Assembly (NCBI GenBank): GCA_003054665.1
Contig: QAYY01000003.1
Span: 310,001-374,000, forward strand
DNA length: 64,000 bases
Reading direction: 5' to 3'
Source: Opitutaceae bacterium EW11
GTDB taxonomy: Bacteria > Verrucomicrobiota > Verrucomicrobiia > Opitutales > Opitutaceae
The notes beneath the pieces were generated by a model, which was not told the DNA's origin, did no database searches, and saw nothing but the letters and a program-made list of their open reading frames with translations. Made by a program: the position numbers and the translations under genes. This document shows, piece after piece, positions 35,838-46,428 of this stretch; position 1 is the stretch's first letter, and each line of letters opens with the position of its first letter.

Positions 35838-36614
35838 TCATTCCGGGAAATGCGCCGTGCGGGTCAGCCTCAGCGGATCGTCGTGGACACACCGCCCGCC
35901 GCGATACGCTGCGTCGATATTGGCGGGCGTGAGCGCCGCCTCGATCGGCCCCGACGCGATCAGTTGCCGGTTGAGCAGCACCGCCTGGCGGAAATGGGCG
36001 CGGGCGAGAGCGAGGTCATGCACCACTGCAAGCACGGTTCGGCCTTGAGCTTCCCAGGCGTGGAGAATGTGCGCGAGTTCGTCGGTGGCGTGCAGATCCA
36101 GGCCGGCGAACGGCTCGTCGAGGAGGAAGATGTCGGCGCCCTGCGCGAGGGCTCGTGCGAGGAAGACTCGTTGCTGCTGCCCTCCGGAGAGCATCCGGAT
36201 CTGCCGGTCTGCGAGTTCGGAAATATCGAGTTCGGCCAGCGCGCGAGAGACGCGGTTTTGGTCTTCGGAACCCATGCGCTGGTACCAGCGAAGCGCCGGA
36301 TAACGCCCCTGTTCCACCACGCCTCGGACCGTGATCGGGAAATCCCAATCGATCGTCTGACGCTGCGGAAGGTAGGCGAGCCGTGGCAGAAGGTGCTCCG
36401 TATGAGTATCCCCAATACGGATCTCACCCGTTTCAAGCGGGTGCCAGCCGAGGATCGAGCGAAGAAGCGTGCTTTTGCCGGCGCCATTGGGACCGACAAT
36501 GGCCGTGAGGCTGCCGCAGGGAATGCTCACGGTGACGTGTTCGAGGGCCGTCGTGGCGCCATAGCGAACCGTGACGTCCCGGAAACGAAGGATATTGTGC
36601 GCGGCGTGGTCCAA
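35838..36614 (-). CDS. Metal ABC transporter ATP-binding protein (ZnuC/MntB-ATPase type)
   Basis: ATPase of 258 residues energising metal import. It has Walker A IVGPNGAGKSTLLRS, the Q-loop YLPQRQTID, signature LSGGQQQRVFLARAL, Walker B IFLLDEPFAGLD, and the H-loop VVHDLALAR. Length and the LPQR-type Q-loop agree with the zinc/manganese subfamily. It lies between the substrate-binding protein and the permease, all on the minus strand with small gaps. Confidence 0.94.
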   Translation of the reverse strand: MDHAAHNILRFRDVTVRYGATTALEHVTVSIPCGSLTAIVGPNGAGKSTLLRSILGWHPLETGEIRIGDTHTEHLLPRLAYLPQRQTIDWDFPITVRGVVEQGRYPALRWYQRMGSEDQNRVSRALAELDISELADRQIRMLSGGQQQRVFLARALAQGADIFLLDEPFAGLDLHATDELAHILHAWEAQGRTVLAVVHDLALARAHFRQAVLLNRQLIASGPIEAALTPANIDAAYRGGRCVHDDPLRLTRTAHFPE

Positions 36615-36719
36615 GGGGATCAGGCTGCCAGCGCCGCCTGGGCGCGGGCAAACGTCAAAAGTTGAGAGACGACTTTGCCGACGGCGCGAGGCGTTCAGCC
36701 GATGGCTCCGCCAGCGCGC

Positions 36720-37631
36720 TCATTTCAGGGCCGCTACCAACGTGGCGATGTTGTGCCGAAACATGCCGAGGTAGGTTGCTCCGGGAGAGCCGGTAGGCCC
36801 GAGACTGTCGGTGTAGAGCTCTCGCACGACGGTGACTCCTGCTTCCTTCGCCACCAGTTCGGCGAGCTTGGGATTGCTCGTGGCCTCGAAGAAAACCGCT
36901 GGGACGTGTTCCCGGCGTACGGTCGAGATTAGTTCGGCGAGCTGGCGGGCGCTTGGCTCCTGCCCAGGTCGGCTGCCGGCCACCGGAACGATTCGGAGGC
37001 CGTAGCGGTTTCCCAAATATTGCAGCGAATCGTGCGAGGTCACCAGCTTGCGCCGACCGGACGGGATTGAGTCGATCTCCCGCCGGACCTCGGCGTCAAG
37101 AGCGTCGAGCTTCGCTTCGTAGGCGGCTGCGTTCGAGCGGAACGCGTCCGCTCGCGACGGCACGACTTGGCAGAGTGCGTTGGCGATTTTCTGGACGTAG
37201 TGCTTGGCGTTGCGGAGATCCTGCCATGCGTGCGGATCGAGAGCATCGTTCTCGCCGCTGCGCCCGGCGTGGCCGTGCTCTTCATGGTCGCTCAGCGGGA
37301 GCAGCCCCTCGAGTCCGTCCGTCGCGACGACGATTGCTCCTTTGTATCCGGCGGCGGCAACGAGCCTCTCAGCCCAGGGTTCGAGGCCCAATCCATTCAT
37401 CACCACGAGAGCGGCGCGACTGACGGCGCGAACATCCGCCGGACGTGGATCGTAGCTATGAGGATCGATGTTCACCGGCAGGAGGCAGGTGACTTCGACG
37501 TCGTCGCCGGCGATTTCGTGAACGAAATCCGACAGCACCGTGTGCGTCGTCACAACGAGCGGCTTGGAATAGCCAACAGCCGCGCCGAGCCAGGCGAGCA
37601 CACCGAAGAGAAATGTCCGGATAGGCGTCAT
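36720..37631 (-). CDS. Zinc/manganese-type ABC transporter substrate-binding protein
   Basis: Periplasmic cluster A-I metal-binding protein of 303 residues. A signal peptide is formed by the start at ATG 37631 (IRTFLFGVLAWLGAAVGYS). Candidate metal ligands are His in TTHTVLSDFVHEIAG, His in NIDPHSYDPRP, His in ALDPHAWQD and the C-terminal acidic residue in ELYTDSLGP. A short His-rich loop DHEEHGHAG lies in the middle, as in ZnuA but much shorter than in many zinc-specific proteins, so Zn or Mn are both possible. The frame is open upstream to 37682 but a start there lacks a signal. It heads the znu-like run that leads into hemF. Confidence 0.9.
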   Translation of the reverse strand: MTPIRTFLFGVLAWLGAAVGYSKPLVVTTHTVLSDFVHEIAGDDVEVTCLLPVNIDPHSYDPRPADVRAVSRAALVVMNGLGLEPWAERLVAAAGYKGAIVVATDGLEGLLPLSDHEEHGHAGRSGENDALDPHAWQDLRNAKHYVQKIANALCQVVPSRADAFRSNAAAYEAKLDALDAEVRREIDSIPSGRRKLVTSHDSLQYLGNRYGLRIVPVAGSRPGQEPSARQLAELISTVRREHVPAVFFEATSNPKLAELVAKEAGVTVVRELYTDSLGPTGSPGATYLGMFRHNIATLVAALK

Positions 37632-37638
37632 TTCCGGG

Positions 37639-37647
37639 ACTATAGCA
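37639..37647 (-). promoter_or_regulatory. Extended -10-like element just upstream of metal-binding protein gene
   Basis: On the minus strand TGCTATAGT lies with its -10 hexamer (TATAGT) ending 7 bases before the ATG at 37631. The TGn extension makes it promoter-like, though no TTGACA-type -35 is at the right distance. A transcript starting here would be leaderless or nearly so. Weak evidence; no clear Zur/MntR palindrome was seen beside it. Confidence 0.3.
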
Positions 37648-37731
37648 AAGTTGTCCAGAGGGGTTGCCGTCGCGCACCGCATGCAGCTTCTCGCCGCAGG
37701 GCGCTGCGGAAAGAGCGGTCGAAAACGAAAA

Positions 37732-37757
37732 AAGGCGCGGTGGTTAAGCCGCGCCTT
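37732..37757 (-). terminator. Intrinsic terminator after dacA
   Basis: A 9-bp stem (AAGGCGCGG / CCGCGCCTT) with an 8-base loop lies 23 bp beyond the dacA stop. On the minus strand it is followed by TTTTTCGTTTTC, and it could act in both directions because the plus-strand side also has a pyrimidine-rich tail. Confidence 0.8.
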
Positions 37758-37779
37758 CTTTCAAGTCTTGGGGAGCCGT

Positions 37780-38859
37780 CTATTTCTTCAGCGACGGGAA
37801 GCTGACCTTCGGCAGGTCGTCGGCGGGCGCGCTCGCTGTGGGAGTGGGGGTGGAAGGTTGTGCCGCCGATATGGGTGACGTTTCCGGGACTTGGGCCGAG
37901 CCGGTCGCCGGGCTCGGCTTGGGAGAAGAAACAGGTGCGGGGGCCGCAACACCCGGAGCGGCAGGAGGCAGCGCAGCGAAGCCGCGCTCGATAAGCTCGA
38001 TGACGTGCAGGTCCCGGCTCTTGCCGAGATCTTTTCGGCCGCCGGGTCCAAAAGAACCCATCAGGACCACGATGACACGGCGGCCATTTCGCTCCGCCGT
38101 CGCGCTCAGACAGTACCCCGCGCCTTCGGTGTAGCCGGTCTTGAGTCCGTCGACTCCGCCAATCCGACCGAGCAGCTTGTTGTGGTTTTCCATGTGCTGC
38201 GGCCCCTTCGCACGCTCGGTGCCGAAATCGCGTTTTTTGACGGAGGTGTATTTGAGCACGTCCGTATTGAGGACGAGGTAGCGGCAGAGCGTCGCGAAGT
38301 CGCGCGGCGTTGTCAGATCGCCCTCATGGATGTTGCGACTCGGAGGGGGCAGTCCGTGCGGCGAGCGAAAAGTCGTGTGGGTCATGCCGATCTCCTGAGC
38401 CTTGGCGTTCATCAGCTCGACAAATGCGCCCGACGAACCGGCGGCGGCGCGCGCAAGAGCGTGTGCTGCGTCGTTCGCCGACTGAATCATCATCGCGTAG
38501 ATCAACTCCTCGACGGGGAACGTCTCGCGCGGATCCAGGTACACCTGCGTGCCGCCCATTTTGGCGTCTTCGGCCTCGATCTTCACCGGGGTCGTGAGCG
38601 AAATCTGGCCGCTCTTCAGGCGGTCGGAGAGGACCGCGAAGGTCATGAGCTTCGTCATGCTCGCCGGCGGCGTCACGACGTCGGCATTCTGCTCGAACAG
38701 CGTCTTGCCGCTGAGCGCGTCGATGACGATGGCGCCTTTGTACGTGCCACCGTCATTCGCGTCCGACGAGCGGGCGCGATGTTTGGCCGATGCGGCGTGG
38801 CCGCTGGCGGCGAAAAAACTGGCAATGGCGAGAGCGAGAAAGAGGCGAATTCGGTTCAT
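37780..38859 (-). CDS. dacA: D-alanyl-D-alanine carboxypeptidase (PBP5/6 family, S11)
   Basis: Exported peptidoglycan carboxypeptidase of 359 residues. The ATG at 38859 gives a signal peptide (LFLALAIASFFAASGHAASA). The serine-penicillin-binding motifs are in order: SxxK as PASMTKLM, SxN as IQSANDAAHA, and KTG as GLKTGYTEGAGYC. It removes the terminal D-Ala from pentapeptides in the periplasm. The C-terminus is a Pro/Ala/Ser-rich linker instead of the usual PBP5 beta domain and amphipathic membrane anchor, ending PKVSFPSLKK. So it may be soluble or attached in another way. It has its own terminator. Confidence 0.93.
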   Translation of the reverse strand: MNRIRLFLALAIASFFAASGHAASAKHRARSSDANDGGTYKGAIVIDALSGKTLFEQNADVVTPPASMTKLMTFAVLSDRLKSGQISLTTPVKIEAEDAKMGGTQVYLDPRETFPVEELIYAMMIQSANDAAHALARAAAGSSGAFVELMNAKAQEIGMTHTTFRSPHGLPPPSRNIHEGDLTTPRDFATLCRYLVLNTDVLKYTSVKKRDFGTERAKGPQHMENHNKLLGRIGGVDGLKTGYTEGAGYCLSATAERNGRRVIVVLMGSFGPGGRKDLGKSRDLHVIELIERGFAALPPAAPGVAAPAPVSSPKPSPATGSAQVPETSPISAAQPSTPTPTASAPADDLPKVSFPSLKK

Positions 38860-38991
38860 CTGCGCGGTATCCAGAAAAAGCGGAACTGCGCTTGAGGATG
38901 CGAGCAGAAAGGACACCGCGCGGGGCAGTGTCGCGGATGAGTCTGCGACGCGCCGGATTGCGTTTCACGGCGCGTCCGTCGCAGCGCAGGT

Positions 38992-40629
38992 TCAGGTTTC
39001 CGTCACCTGTTCGAGCGGCAGATCGTGCAACTTGAGTTCGGGGTTCTTCTCGAGGAAATACCGCATCGTCCATTCGTTTGGGAACAGAACGATTGGTTGG
39101 TCGAATTTATCGGAGCCGAAGCTCACGCCGCTGGCGACGATGAGTGACGAAGGCGTTTTCAGCGAAGGGTGAGGCTCGAGCCACTTCAGCAGCGTCCAAG
39201 GCGTCGTTTCGAGACGCGATTCCGCGCCGTATTCGCTTTGGAGGCGATACTGCACGACTTCGAATTGGAGAGGCCCGACCGCCGCGAGCAGCGTTGCGCC
39301 CGGAGGGGCATTGCGTGCGGCGAACGACTGCACGACGCCTTCCTGGAGCAGCTGTTCGAGACCGGCGCGAAACTTCTTCGCGTCCGACGGATTGGGATTC
39401 GAGATGTAGGTGAACACCTCGGGCGGAAAACGCGGAATCTCGTCGAAACGAATCGCGCGATCTTCCGTCAGAGTGTCGCCGATCCCGAATTCGCTGTGGC
39501 CGACCAAACCGATGACGTCGCCTGGCCAAGCTTCATCGACCGTCTCGCGTTCCTGTCCGAACAGTTTGTGGGACGAAGACAACCGCATCGTCTTGCCCGT
39601 GCGCTGATGGGTGACGCTCATGTCGCGAGTGAACTTGCCCGAGCAAACCCGCAGGAAGGCGATTCGGTCGCGGTGCTTCGGGTCCATGTTCGCCTGAATC
39701 TTGAAAACGAAACCCGAGAATTTCGGGAAATCGACCGGCACGATCCGTTTCTCGGCTGCAGCGTCGCCCTTGATCTCGATTGGTGAGGCTGCGCGCGGGG
39801 AGGGGGGAATCGAGTATTCCAGAAAGCCGTCGAGCAGGAGCTGTATCCCGAAATTGTTTACGGCGCTTCCGAAAAACACCGGGGTTTGCTTGCCCGCGCG
39901 AACGGCGCCGAGGTCGAACGGATGGCCGGCGCCGTCGAGCATTTCGAGCTGCTCTTTGACGTCGGCGTAGGTGATGTCGTCGAGCTTTTCGCGGACCATC
40001 GGATCGTCCAGCGAAGCGACTTGCACCGGCGCCTGATACGCGCCGCCCGGCACGCGTTCGAAAAGATGAACCTGCTTGTTGCGCCGGTCGTATACGCCGC
40101 GGAATGACGGCCCATTTCCGAGCGGCCAGATGACAGGCGATGCCTGGAGTCCGAGCACATTCTCCAGTTCGTCGAGCAGCGCGAGCGGGTTCAGCGTCGG
40201 CCGATCGCACTTGTTCATAAAGGTGAAGATCGGGACTCCGCGGCGCCGGCACACTTCAAACAGCTTGCGCGTCTGTGCCTCCACGCCCTTGGCTGCGTCG
40301 ATCACCATGAGTGCGGCATCCACCGCGGTCAGCACTCGGTAGGTGTCTTCGGAAAAGTCCTTGTGTCCGGGCGTGTCGAGCAGGTTGACCGCGAATCCGG
40401 AGTAATCGAACTGCAGCACGGTTGAGCTGATGGAAATGCCACGCTGCTTCTCCAACTCCATCCAATCGGATGCCGTGGCCCGCTGGTTCTTGCGCGCCGT
40501 CACCGTTCCCGCGAGGTGGATGGCATTTCCGTAAAGCAGGAATTTTTCGGTCAGAGTGGTTTTGCCCGCGTCTGGGTGCGAGATGATGGCGAAGGTACGG
40601 CGGCGGGCGATTTCAGCGGCAGGCGACAT
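38992..40629 (-). CDS. prfC: Peptide chain release factor 3
   Basis: Translational GTPase (545 residues) that recycles RF1/RF2 from the ribosome. G1 is ISHPDAGKTTLTEKFL, G2 sits in the RGISI region, G3 is LLDTPGHKDF and G4 is FMNKCDRP. The domain order and the C-terminal PLQFEVVQYRLQSEYG segment separate RF3 from EF-G. It appears monocistronic, with 272 bp of upstream region shared with a divergent small gene. Confidence 0.96.
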   Translation of the reverse strand: MSPAAEIARRRTFAIISHPDAGKTTLTEKFLLYGNAIHLAGTVTARKNQRATASDWMELEKQRGISISSTVLQFDYSGFAVNLLDTPGHKDFSEDTYRVLTAVDAALMVIDAAKGVEAQTRKLFEVCRRRGVPIFTFMNKCDRPTLNPLALLDELENVLGLQASPVIWPLGNGPSFRGVYDRRNKQVHLFERVPGGAYQAPVQVASLDDPMVREKLDDITYADVKEQLEMLDGAGHPFDLGAVRAGKQTPVFFGSAVNNFGIQLLLDGFLEYSIPPSPRAASPIEIKGDAAAEKRIVPVDFPKFSGFVFKIQANMDPKHRDRIAFLRVCSGKFTRDMSVTHQRTGKTMRLSSSHKLFGQERETVDEAWPGDVIGLVGHSEFGIGDTLTEDRAIRFDEIPRFPPEVFTYISNPNPSDAKKFRAGLEQLLQEGVVQSFAARNAPPGATLLAAVGPLQFEVVQYRLQSEYGAESRLETTPWTLLKWLEPHPSLKTPSSLIVASGVSFGSDKFDQPIVLFPNEWTMRYFLEKNPELKLHDLPLEQVTET

Positions 40630-40901
40630 GCGAAAAAGGTCATGAAGGTACAGGGGGACGTTTGTCTCTCCACAAAAATCTGCGGCCGCCGGGGAGCGGG
40701 ATGTGAACTCACTCGGGGATAGCGCAAACAGCGCTCAACTTTCGGCACCTTTTGCGGAGTCTGCGGAATGCCCGTCAGCTAAGGTGCATCCAGATTTCGC
40801 AACTTTCTGACAAGTATTCGCAATGTAACTGCAATAAACCGTGATCCGAAGCAGATTTCTCAAGTTTTCTCGAAAGAATCCGTAGAATTTCGGGAACAAG
40901 T
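40630..40901. promoter_or_regulatory. AT-richer divergent intergenic region
   Basis: This 272-bp gap lies between leftward prfC and the rightward 55-codon gene. Bases 40780-40900 are clearly richer in A and T than the flanks. TAGAAT at 40883-40888 is a plausible -10 for the small gene, 13 bases before its ATG, but the -35 is poor. I found no operator palindrome. Confidence 0.35.
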
Positions 40902-41069
40902 ATGCTACACGTTTTCGCAGTTGCCCACCCCATCATGGTCATCGCGATAGCTGTCCTCGCCGCCTTTTACTTCACGGGAGTCTATCTGCTCGTGAGCTCG
41001 TTATCTCAAGACCCGGAGTGGTTTGAGGACGAGAATGGTGAGCTTCACCACATGCCGCGCGTTCGTTAA
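40902..41069 (+). CDS. Small single-pass membrane protein (55 residues)
   Basis: Complete small frame from ATG 40902 to TAA 41067. Residues about 11-33 form one hydrophobic helix (IMVIAIAVLAAFYFTGVYLL). A short acidic tail follows (SQDPEWFEDENGELHH) and then a basic end (MPRVR). Its codon use is like the neighbours, and it sits in its own intergenic region before the RlmI-like gene (52 bp downstream). An internal ATG at 40935 is an alternative start. I do not recognise the family; it could be a regulator or subunit of a membrane complex. It could still be a chance frame, but the clean helix plus charged tail argues for a real gene. Confidence 0.6.
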   Translation: MLHVFAVAHPIMVIAIAVLAAFYFTGVYLLVSSLSQDPEWFEDENGELHHMPRVR

Positions 41070-41121
41070 CGCGACGGTACTTTAGGCTTCTACCAGACTC
41101 CGTCCGCACGATGATGCGGGG

Positions 41122-42291
41122 ATGTCTGTCTCGCTCAAACTCAAGTCGAACGCAAAAGCGCGGGTTCTCACGGGCCATCCGTGGGTTTTCGTCAACGAAG
41201 TCGAATCGCTTGCGTCTGCGGAATTCGATGGAGAGGTGATCGAATGCCGCGACCGCGCGGGACGGTTTCTCGGTACAGGTATTTTCAATAGCAAATCGCA
41301 AATCTGTTGGCGTCGGCTGAGCCGCGATCGCGTTCAACTCGACGAAGCTTATTTGCGAAGCGCGATCAGCCGGGCCGTCGCTCGCCGTGACGCTTATCCC
41401 GCGGTCTCGAGTCCGCGGGTGCGCCGGGTGGTGTGGTCGGAATCCGACAATCTGCCCGGCATCGTGGCCGATCAGTTCGAGGACACGCTGGTCGTGCAGC
41501 TGCAAACGCTCGCGATGGAAAAGCGTCGCGAGCTGGTGGCCAAGCTTCTGCTCGAAGTCACCGGGACAAAAGACCTCGTCTTCCGTCACGACGCGCCGAT
41601 CCGCCGGCTCGAGGGGCTTCCGCTGGAGGTATCCACGTTTTCCGGACAACGCTGGGAACCCCGTTGGATGACGATCGACGGGTTTCAGTATTGGATGGAT
41701 CTGGAAGGGGCGCAAAAGACGGGATTCTACCTCGACCAGCGTCAGCAGCATCAGGCGGTGGCGAAGCATGCGGCGGGGCGGCGCGTGTTGGATGCCTTCT
41801 GCAACCAGGGGCCGTTTGCGCTGCATGCCGCTCGTTCGGGTGCGGCGTTGGTGAAGGGGCTCGACAGCGCCGAGGACGCCATCGCGCAGGCCCGCCGCAA
41901 CGCGGAGAAGAACGGCGTCGCGGCGGAGTTCTCCGTCGCAAACGTGTTCGACTACTTCAACGAGCGGCGCGACGAGACCTGGGATCTCATCGTGCTTGAT
42001 CCGCCGCCCTTCGCGAAATCGAAGAGCGCCCTCGAAGGCGCACTGCGCGGCTACAAGGAAATCAATCTTCGGGCCATGCAGCGGCTCACACCAGGCGGCA
42101 TTCTCGCGACGTACACTTGCTCGCACCACATGCACGACGCGGAGTTGCGCGACGTGCTCGCGCAGGCGGCTTCCGACGCCAAGCGCCAGGTGCAGGTCCT
42201 GGAGTTTTGCCATCAGCCGCCCGATCACCCGGTATTGGTGACGATGCCCGAGAGCGAGTACCTGCGCGGCTACCTCCTTCGCGTCGAATAG
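41122..42291 (+). CDS. RlmI-type SAM-dependent 23S rRNA methyltransferase
   Basis: Cytosolic methyltransferase of 389 residues with the layout of RlmI (YccW). An N-terminal PUA-like domain covers about 1-80 (ARVLTGHPWVFVNEVES), followed by the EEHEE linker domain and a Rossmann methyltransferase. Its motifs include KTGFYLDQRQQHQAV, VLDAFCNQGPFALHAARSGA (SAM motif I) and VLDPPPFAKSKS (the catalytic DPPxF). E. coli RlmI makes m5C1962 in 23S rRNA; the same reaction is likely but not certain, since close relatives act on other sites. Confidence 0.92.
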   Translation: MSVSLKLKSNAKARVLTGHPWVFVNEVESLASAEFDGEVIECRDRAGRFLGTGIFNSKSQICWRRLSRDRVQLDEAYLRSAISRAVARRDAYPAVSSPRVRRVVWSESDNLPGIVADQFEDTLVVQLQTLAMEKRRELVAKLLLEVTGTKDLVFRHDAPIRRLEGLPLEVSTFSGQRWEPRWMTIDGFQYWMDLEGAQKTGFYLDQRQQHQAVAKHAAGRRVLDAFCNQGPFALHAARSGAALVKGLDSAEDAIAQARRNAEKNGVAAEFSVANVFDYFNERRDETWDLIVLDPPPFAKSKSALEGALRGYKEINLRAMQRLTPGGILATYTCSHHMHDAELRDVLAQAASDAKRQVQVLEFCHQPPDHPVLVTMPESEYLRGYLLRVE

Positions 42292-42396
42292 AAGTGGTGT
42301 GCGCAGTGACGCCTAGAGCGGCTGCGCGGATCATGGCCGGGCGGTGCACCTCGGAGTTGCGATTGCTCCGATGTTGGGCACTTAAGGGAACCTGCC

Positions 42397-43815
42397 ATGG
42401 CTGAACTCGCCTACGACTCGCTGCGTAACTCGCTGTCTTCTCAGCCTCTTTTCGAGGACAAGACCTGGCAGCTTTCGCCCGAGGCGTGGCGACTGACGCG
42501 AAGCCAAGTCTCCCAGATCGAGGCGATTGGCGCCGCGTGTCTGGAGTTTCATCAAGCGTTGGAGACGCTCTACCTGCGTTCGGCTGCCGGCAAAAACCTC
42601 CTGCGGAACAAACCTCTGGTGACGCCGTGGGTCGCCGACTATCTCGACCGCGGAAAGCCCGCTCACCTCATCCAGCACGCGCGCGACGCCAGAAACCGGG
42701 GCGTGTTTCCCACGGTGCTCCGACCGGATCTGCTGTTGACGGACAAGGGATTCGTCATGACCGAACTCGACTCCGTGCCCGGGGGCATCGGGTTGACGGC
42801 TTTCTTTAACCGTCTCTACGGCGGCGATGAGGGTGGGACGATTCTCGGAGCCGGCGACGCAATGGTCTGCAATTTCTACGACTCGCTTTCGGCGCTCCGC
42901 CCCGATTTGCGCTCGCCCTTGATCGCACTGGTCGTGAGCGACGAGGCTGCCACGTACCGGCCGGAAATGCAGTGGCTGGCCGATCAGCTTCAGATTCAGG
43001 GGAAGCGGGTCTTTTGCCTCGAGCCCGATGAGGTTTTCCCGCTGGGAAACACCCTCTGCTTCGACGTCGACGGCAATCCCGAGAAGATCGACATCATCTA
43101 CCGCTTTTTCGAGCTCTTCGATTTGGCGAACCTCCGCACGGCCAGCTTTATTTTCGAAGCGTGGCAGGCCGGGGAGGTCGCGATCGCTCCTCCGATGCGA
43201 CACTTTCAGGAGGAGAAACTCGCGCTCGCGCTTTTCCACCACCACCTGCTGGCGGATTTCTGGGCCGAGGCATTGAGCGGTCGCGCGTTGAAACTGCTGA
43301 AGCAGTTGATTCCTCCCTCCTGGGTTCTCGATCCAGCACCGCTGCCTCCCGGCGCCGTGCTGGATGGACCGCGGGTGGGCGGTCGCGCGCTGACCGATTG
43401 GCGGCAGCTCGCGCTCGCCTCGCAGAAGGAGCGGGACCTCATCATCAAGATCAGCGGTTTCCACGAAACTGCCTGGGGAGCGCGCAGCGTGGTTCTCGGT
43501 AGCGACTGCTCGCGCGAGGAGTGGCAGGCGGGCGTCGACATCGCGATTCAGGACGCACCGCATAATCTCCACGTTCTCCAAACCTACGAAAAGCCGATGC
43601 GCGTGAAACACCGCATCTACGACAAAGAGCGCCAAGTCCGCGAGGTCGACGGGCGCCTGCGGTTGTGTCCTTATTATTTCGTCACGGGTGGCAAAGCTCA
43701 GCTCAGCGGCGCACTCGCGACGTTTTGCCCACCCGACAAAAAGATCATCCACGGCATGCAGGACGCTGCCCTGCTCCCGTGCGAGATCGTCGACGATCCC
43801 GTTGCGAGCGCTTAG
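42397..43815 (+). CDS. Uncharacterised protein, possibly circularly permuted ATP-grasp-like
   Basis: Protein of 472 residues; I do not firmly recognise it. It has no signal peptide or membrane helix. Segments such as GFVMTELDSVPGGIGLTAFFNRLYG, DIIYRFFELFDL and a late glycine/acidic cluster recall the circularly permuted ATP-grasp/glutathionylspermidine-synthase-like group, which ligates carboxylates to amines. The late RHFQEEKLALALFHHHLL and KDLIIKISGFHETAWG-like region could contribute nucleotide contacts, but key residues are not assignable by eye. It sits 105 bp after the methyltransferase and about 160 bp before a TPP riboswitch, with a weak terminator between, so it is probably not part of the thiamin operon. 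Confidence 0.7.
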   Translation: MAELAYDSLRNSLSSQPLFEDKTWQLSPEAWRLTRSQVSQIEAIGAACLEFHQALETLYLRSAAGKNLLRNKPLVTPWVADYLDRGKPAHLIQHARDARNRGVFPTVLRPDLLLTDKGFVMTELDSVPGGIGLTAFFNRLYGGDEGGTILGAGDAMVCNFYDSLSALRPDLRSPLIALVVSDEAATYRPEMQWLADQLQIQGKRVFCLEPDEVFPLGNTLCFDVDGNPEKIDIIYRFFELFDLANLRTASFIFEAWQAGEVAIAPPMRHFQEEKLALALFHHHLLADFWAEALSGRALKLLKQLIPPSWVLDPAPLPPGAVLDGPRVGGRALTDWRQLALASQKERDLIIKISGFHETAWGARSVVLGSDCSREEWQAGVDIAIQDAPHNLHVLQTYEKPMRVKHRIYDKERQVREVDGRLRLCPYYFVTGGKAQLSGALATFCPPDKKIIHGMQDAALLPCEIVDDPVASA

Positions 43816-43977
43816 CTCTCGGCTGGAGCGAACAGAGCTTTCGATCCGGCCCCGTCCACTCTCTCCGACTGCGCCTCCAGCCGGGCGGCCGTTCCGGGAC
43901 GTGCGCTGGAGCAACTCGTGCGTCCGGGCTTTTTCATTTGAAACGAGAGCGTTTCCGTGTCTCTTACCGGCAACCTC
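43816..43977 (+). other. Intergenic region before TPP riboswitch, weak terminator candidate
   Basis: After the preceding stop the sequence has a 5-bp stem GGACG/CGTCC (about 43908-43925) and then a T-run at 43930-43934. This could end the upstream transcript. The promoter of the thiamin operon should lie in this segment or just after it, but no consensus pair stands out. Confidence 0.35.
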
Positions 43978-44072
43978 GTTTAGGAGAGTCCGGAGCGCCG
44001 GGCTGAGAGTGGAACTCGATCGGTTCCTAAATCCGTCGAACCTGATGCGTCTCAAACCGCCGTAGGGAAAAC
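43978..44072 (+). ncRNA. TPP (THI-box) riboswitch
   Basis: Metabolite-sensing RNA leader that binds thiamin pyrophosphate and turns down the downstream thi genes. The conserved parts are in order: CTGAGA at 44003-44008 (pyrimidine-sensing side), GAACCTGATG at 44038-44047 and GTAGGGA at 44062-44068 (pyrophosphate-sensing side). P1 can form between GTTT (43978-43981) and AAAC (44069-44072). It lies 81 bp upstream of the thiC ATG, as expected. I see no strong terminator after it, so control may be of translation; this is inference. Confidence 0.93.
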
Positions 44073-44135
44073 AGGAGCCGTCCTCGACGTTCTTGGATGG
44101 AGCTTGCGGATCCCGCGACGATTCGGGCCGCGTAA

Positions 44136-46303
<2,168 letters not shown>

Positions 46304-46428
46304 CTGCGTTCGACAGACGAGCTCATCGCCGTCCCCGGCGTATCCATGGCGCGATGACGGCGACCTGCTCGAGGGAGCTGCGCCGGTAGCCACGGCCGCC
46401 AACGAAGATCAGAGCAACCGCTTTCCCC

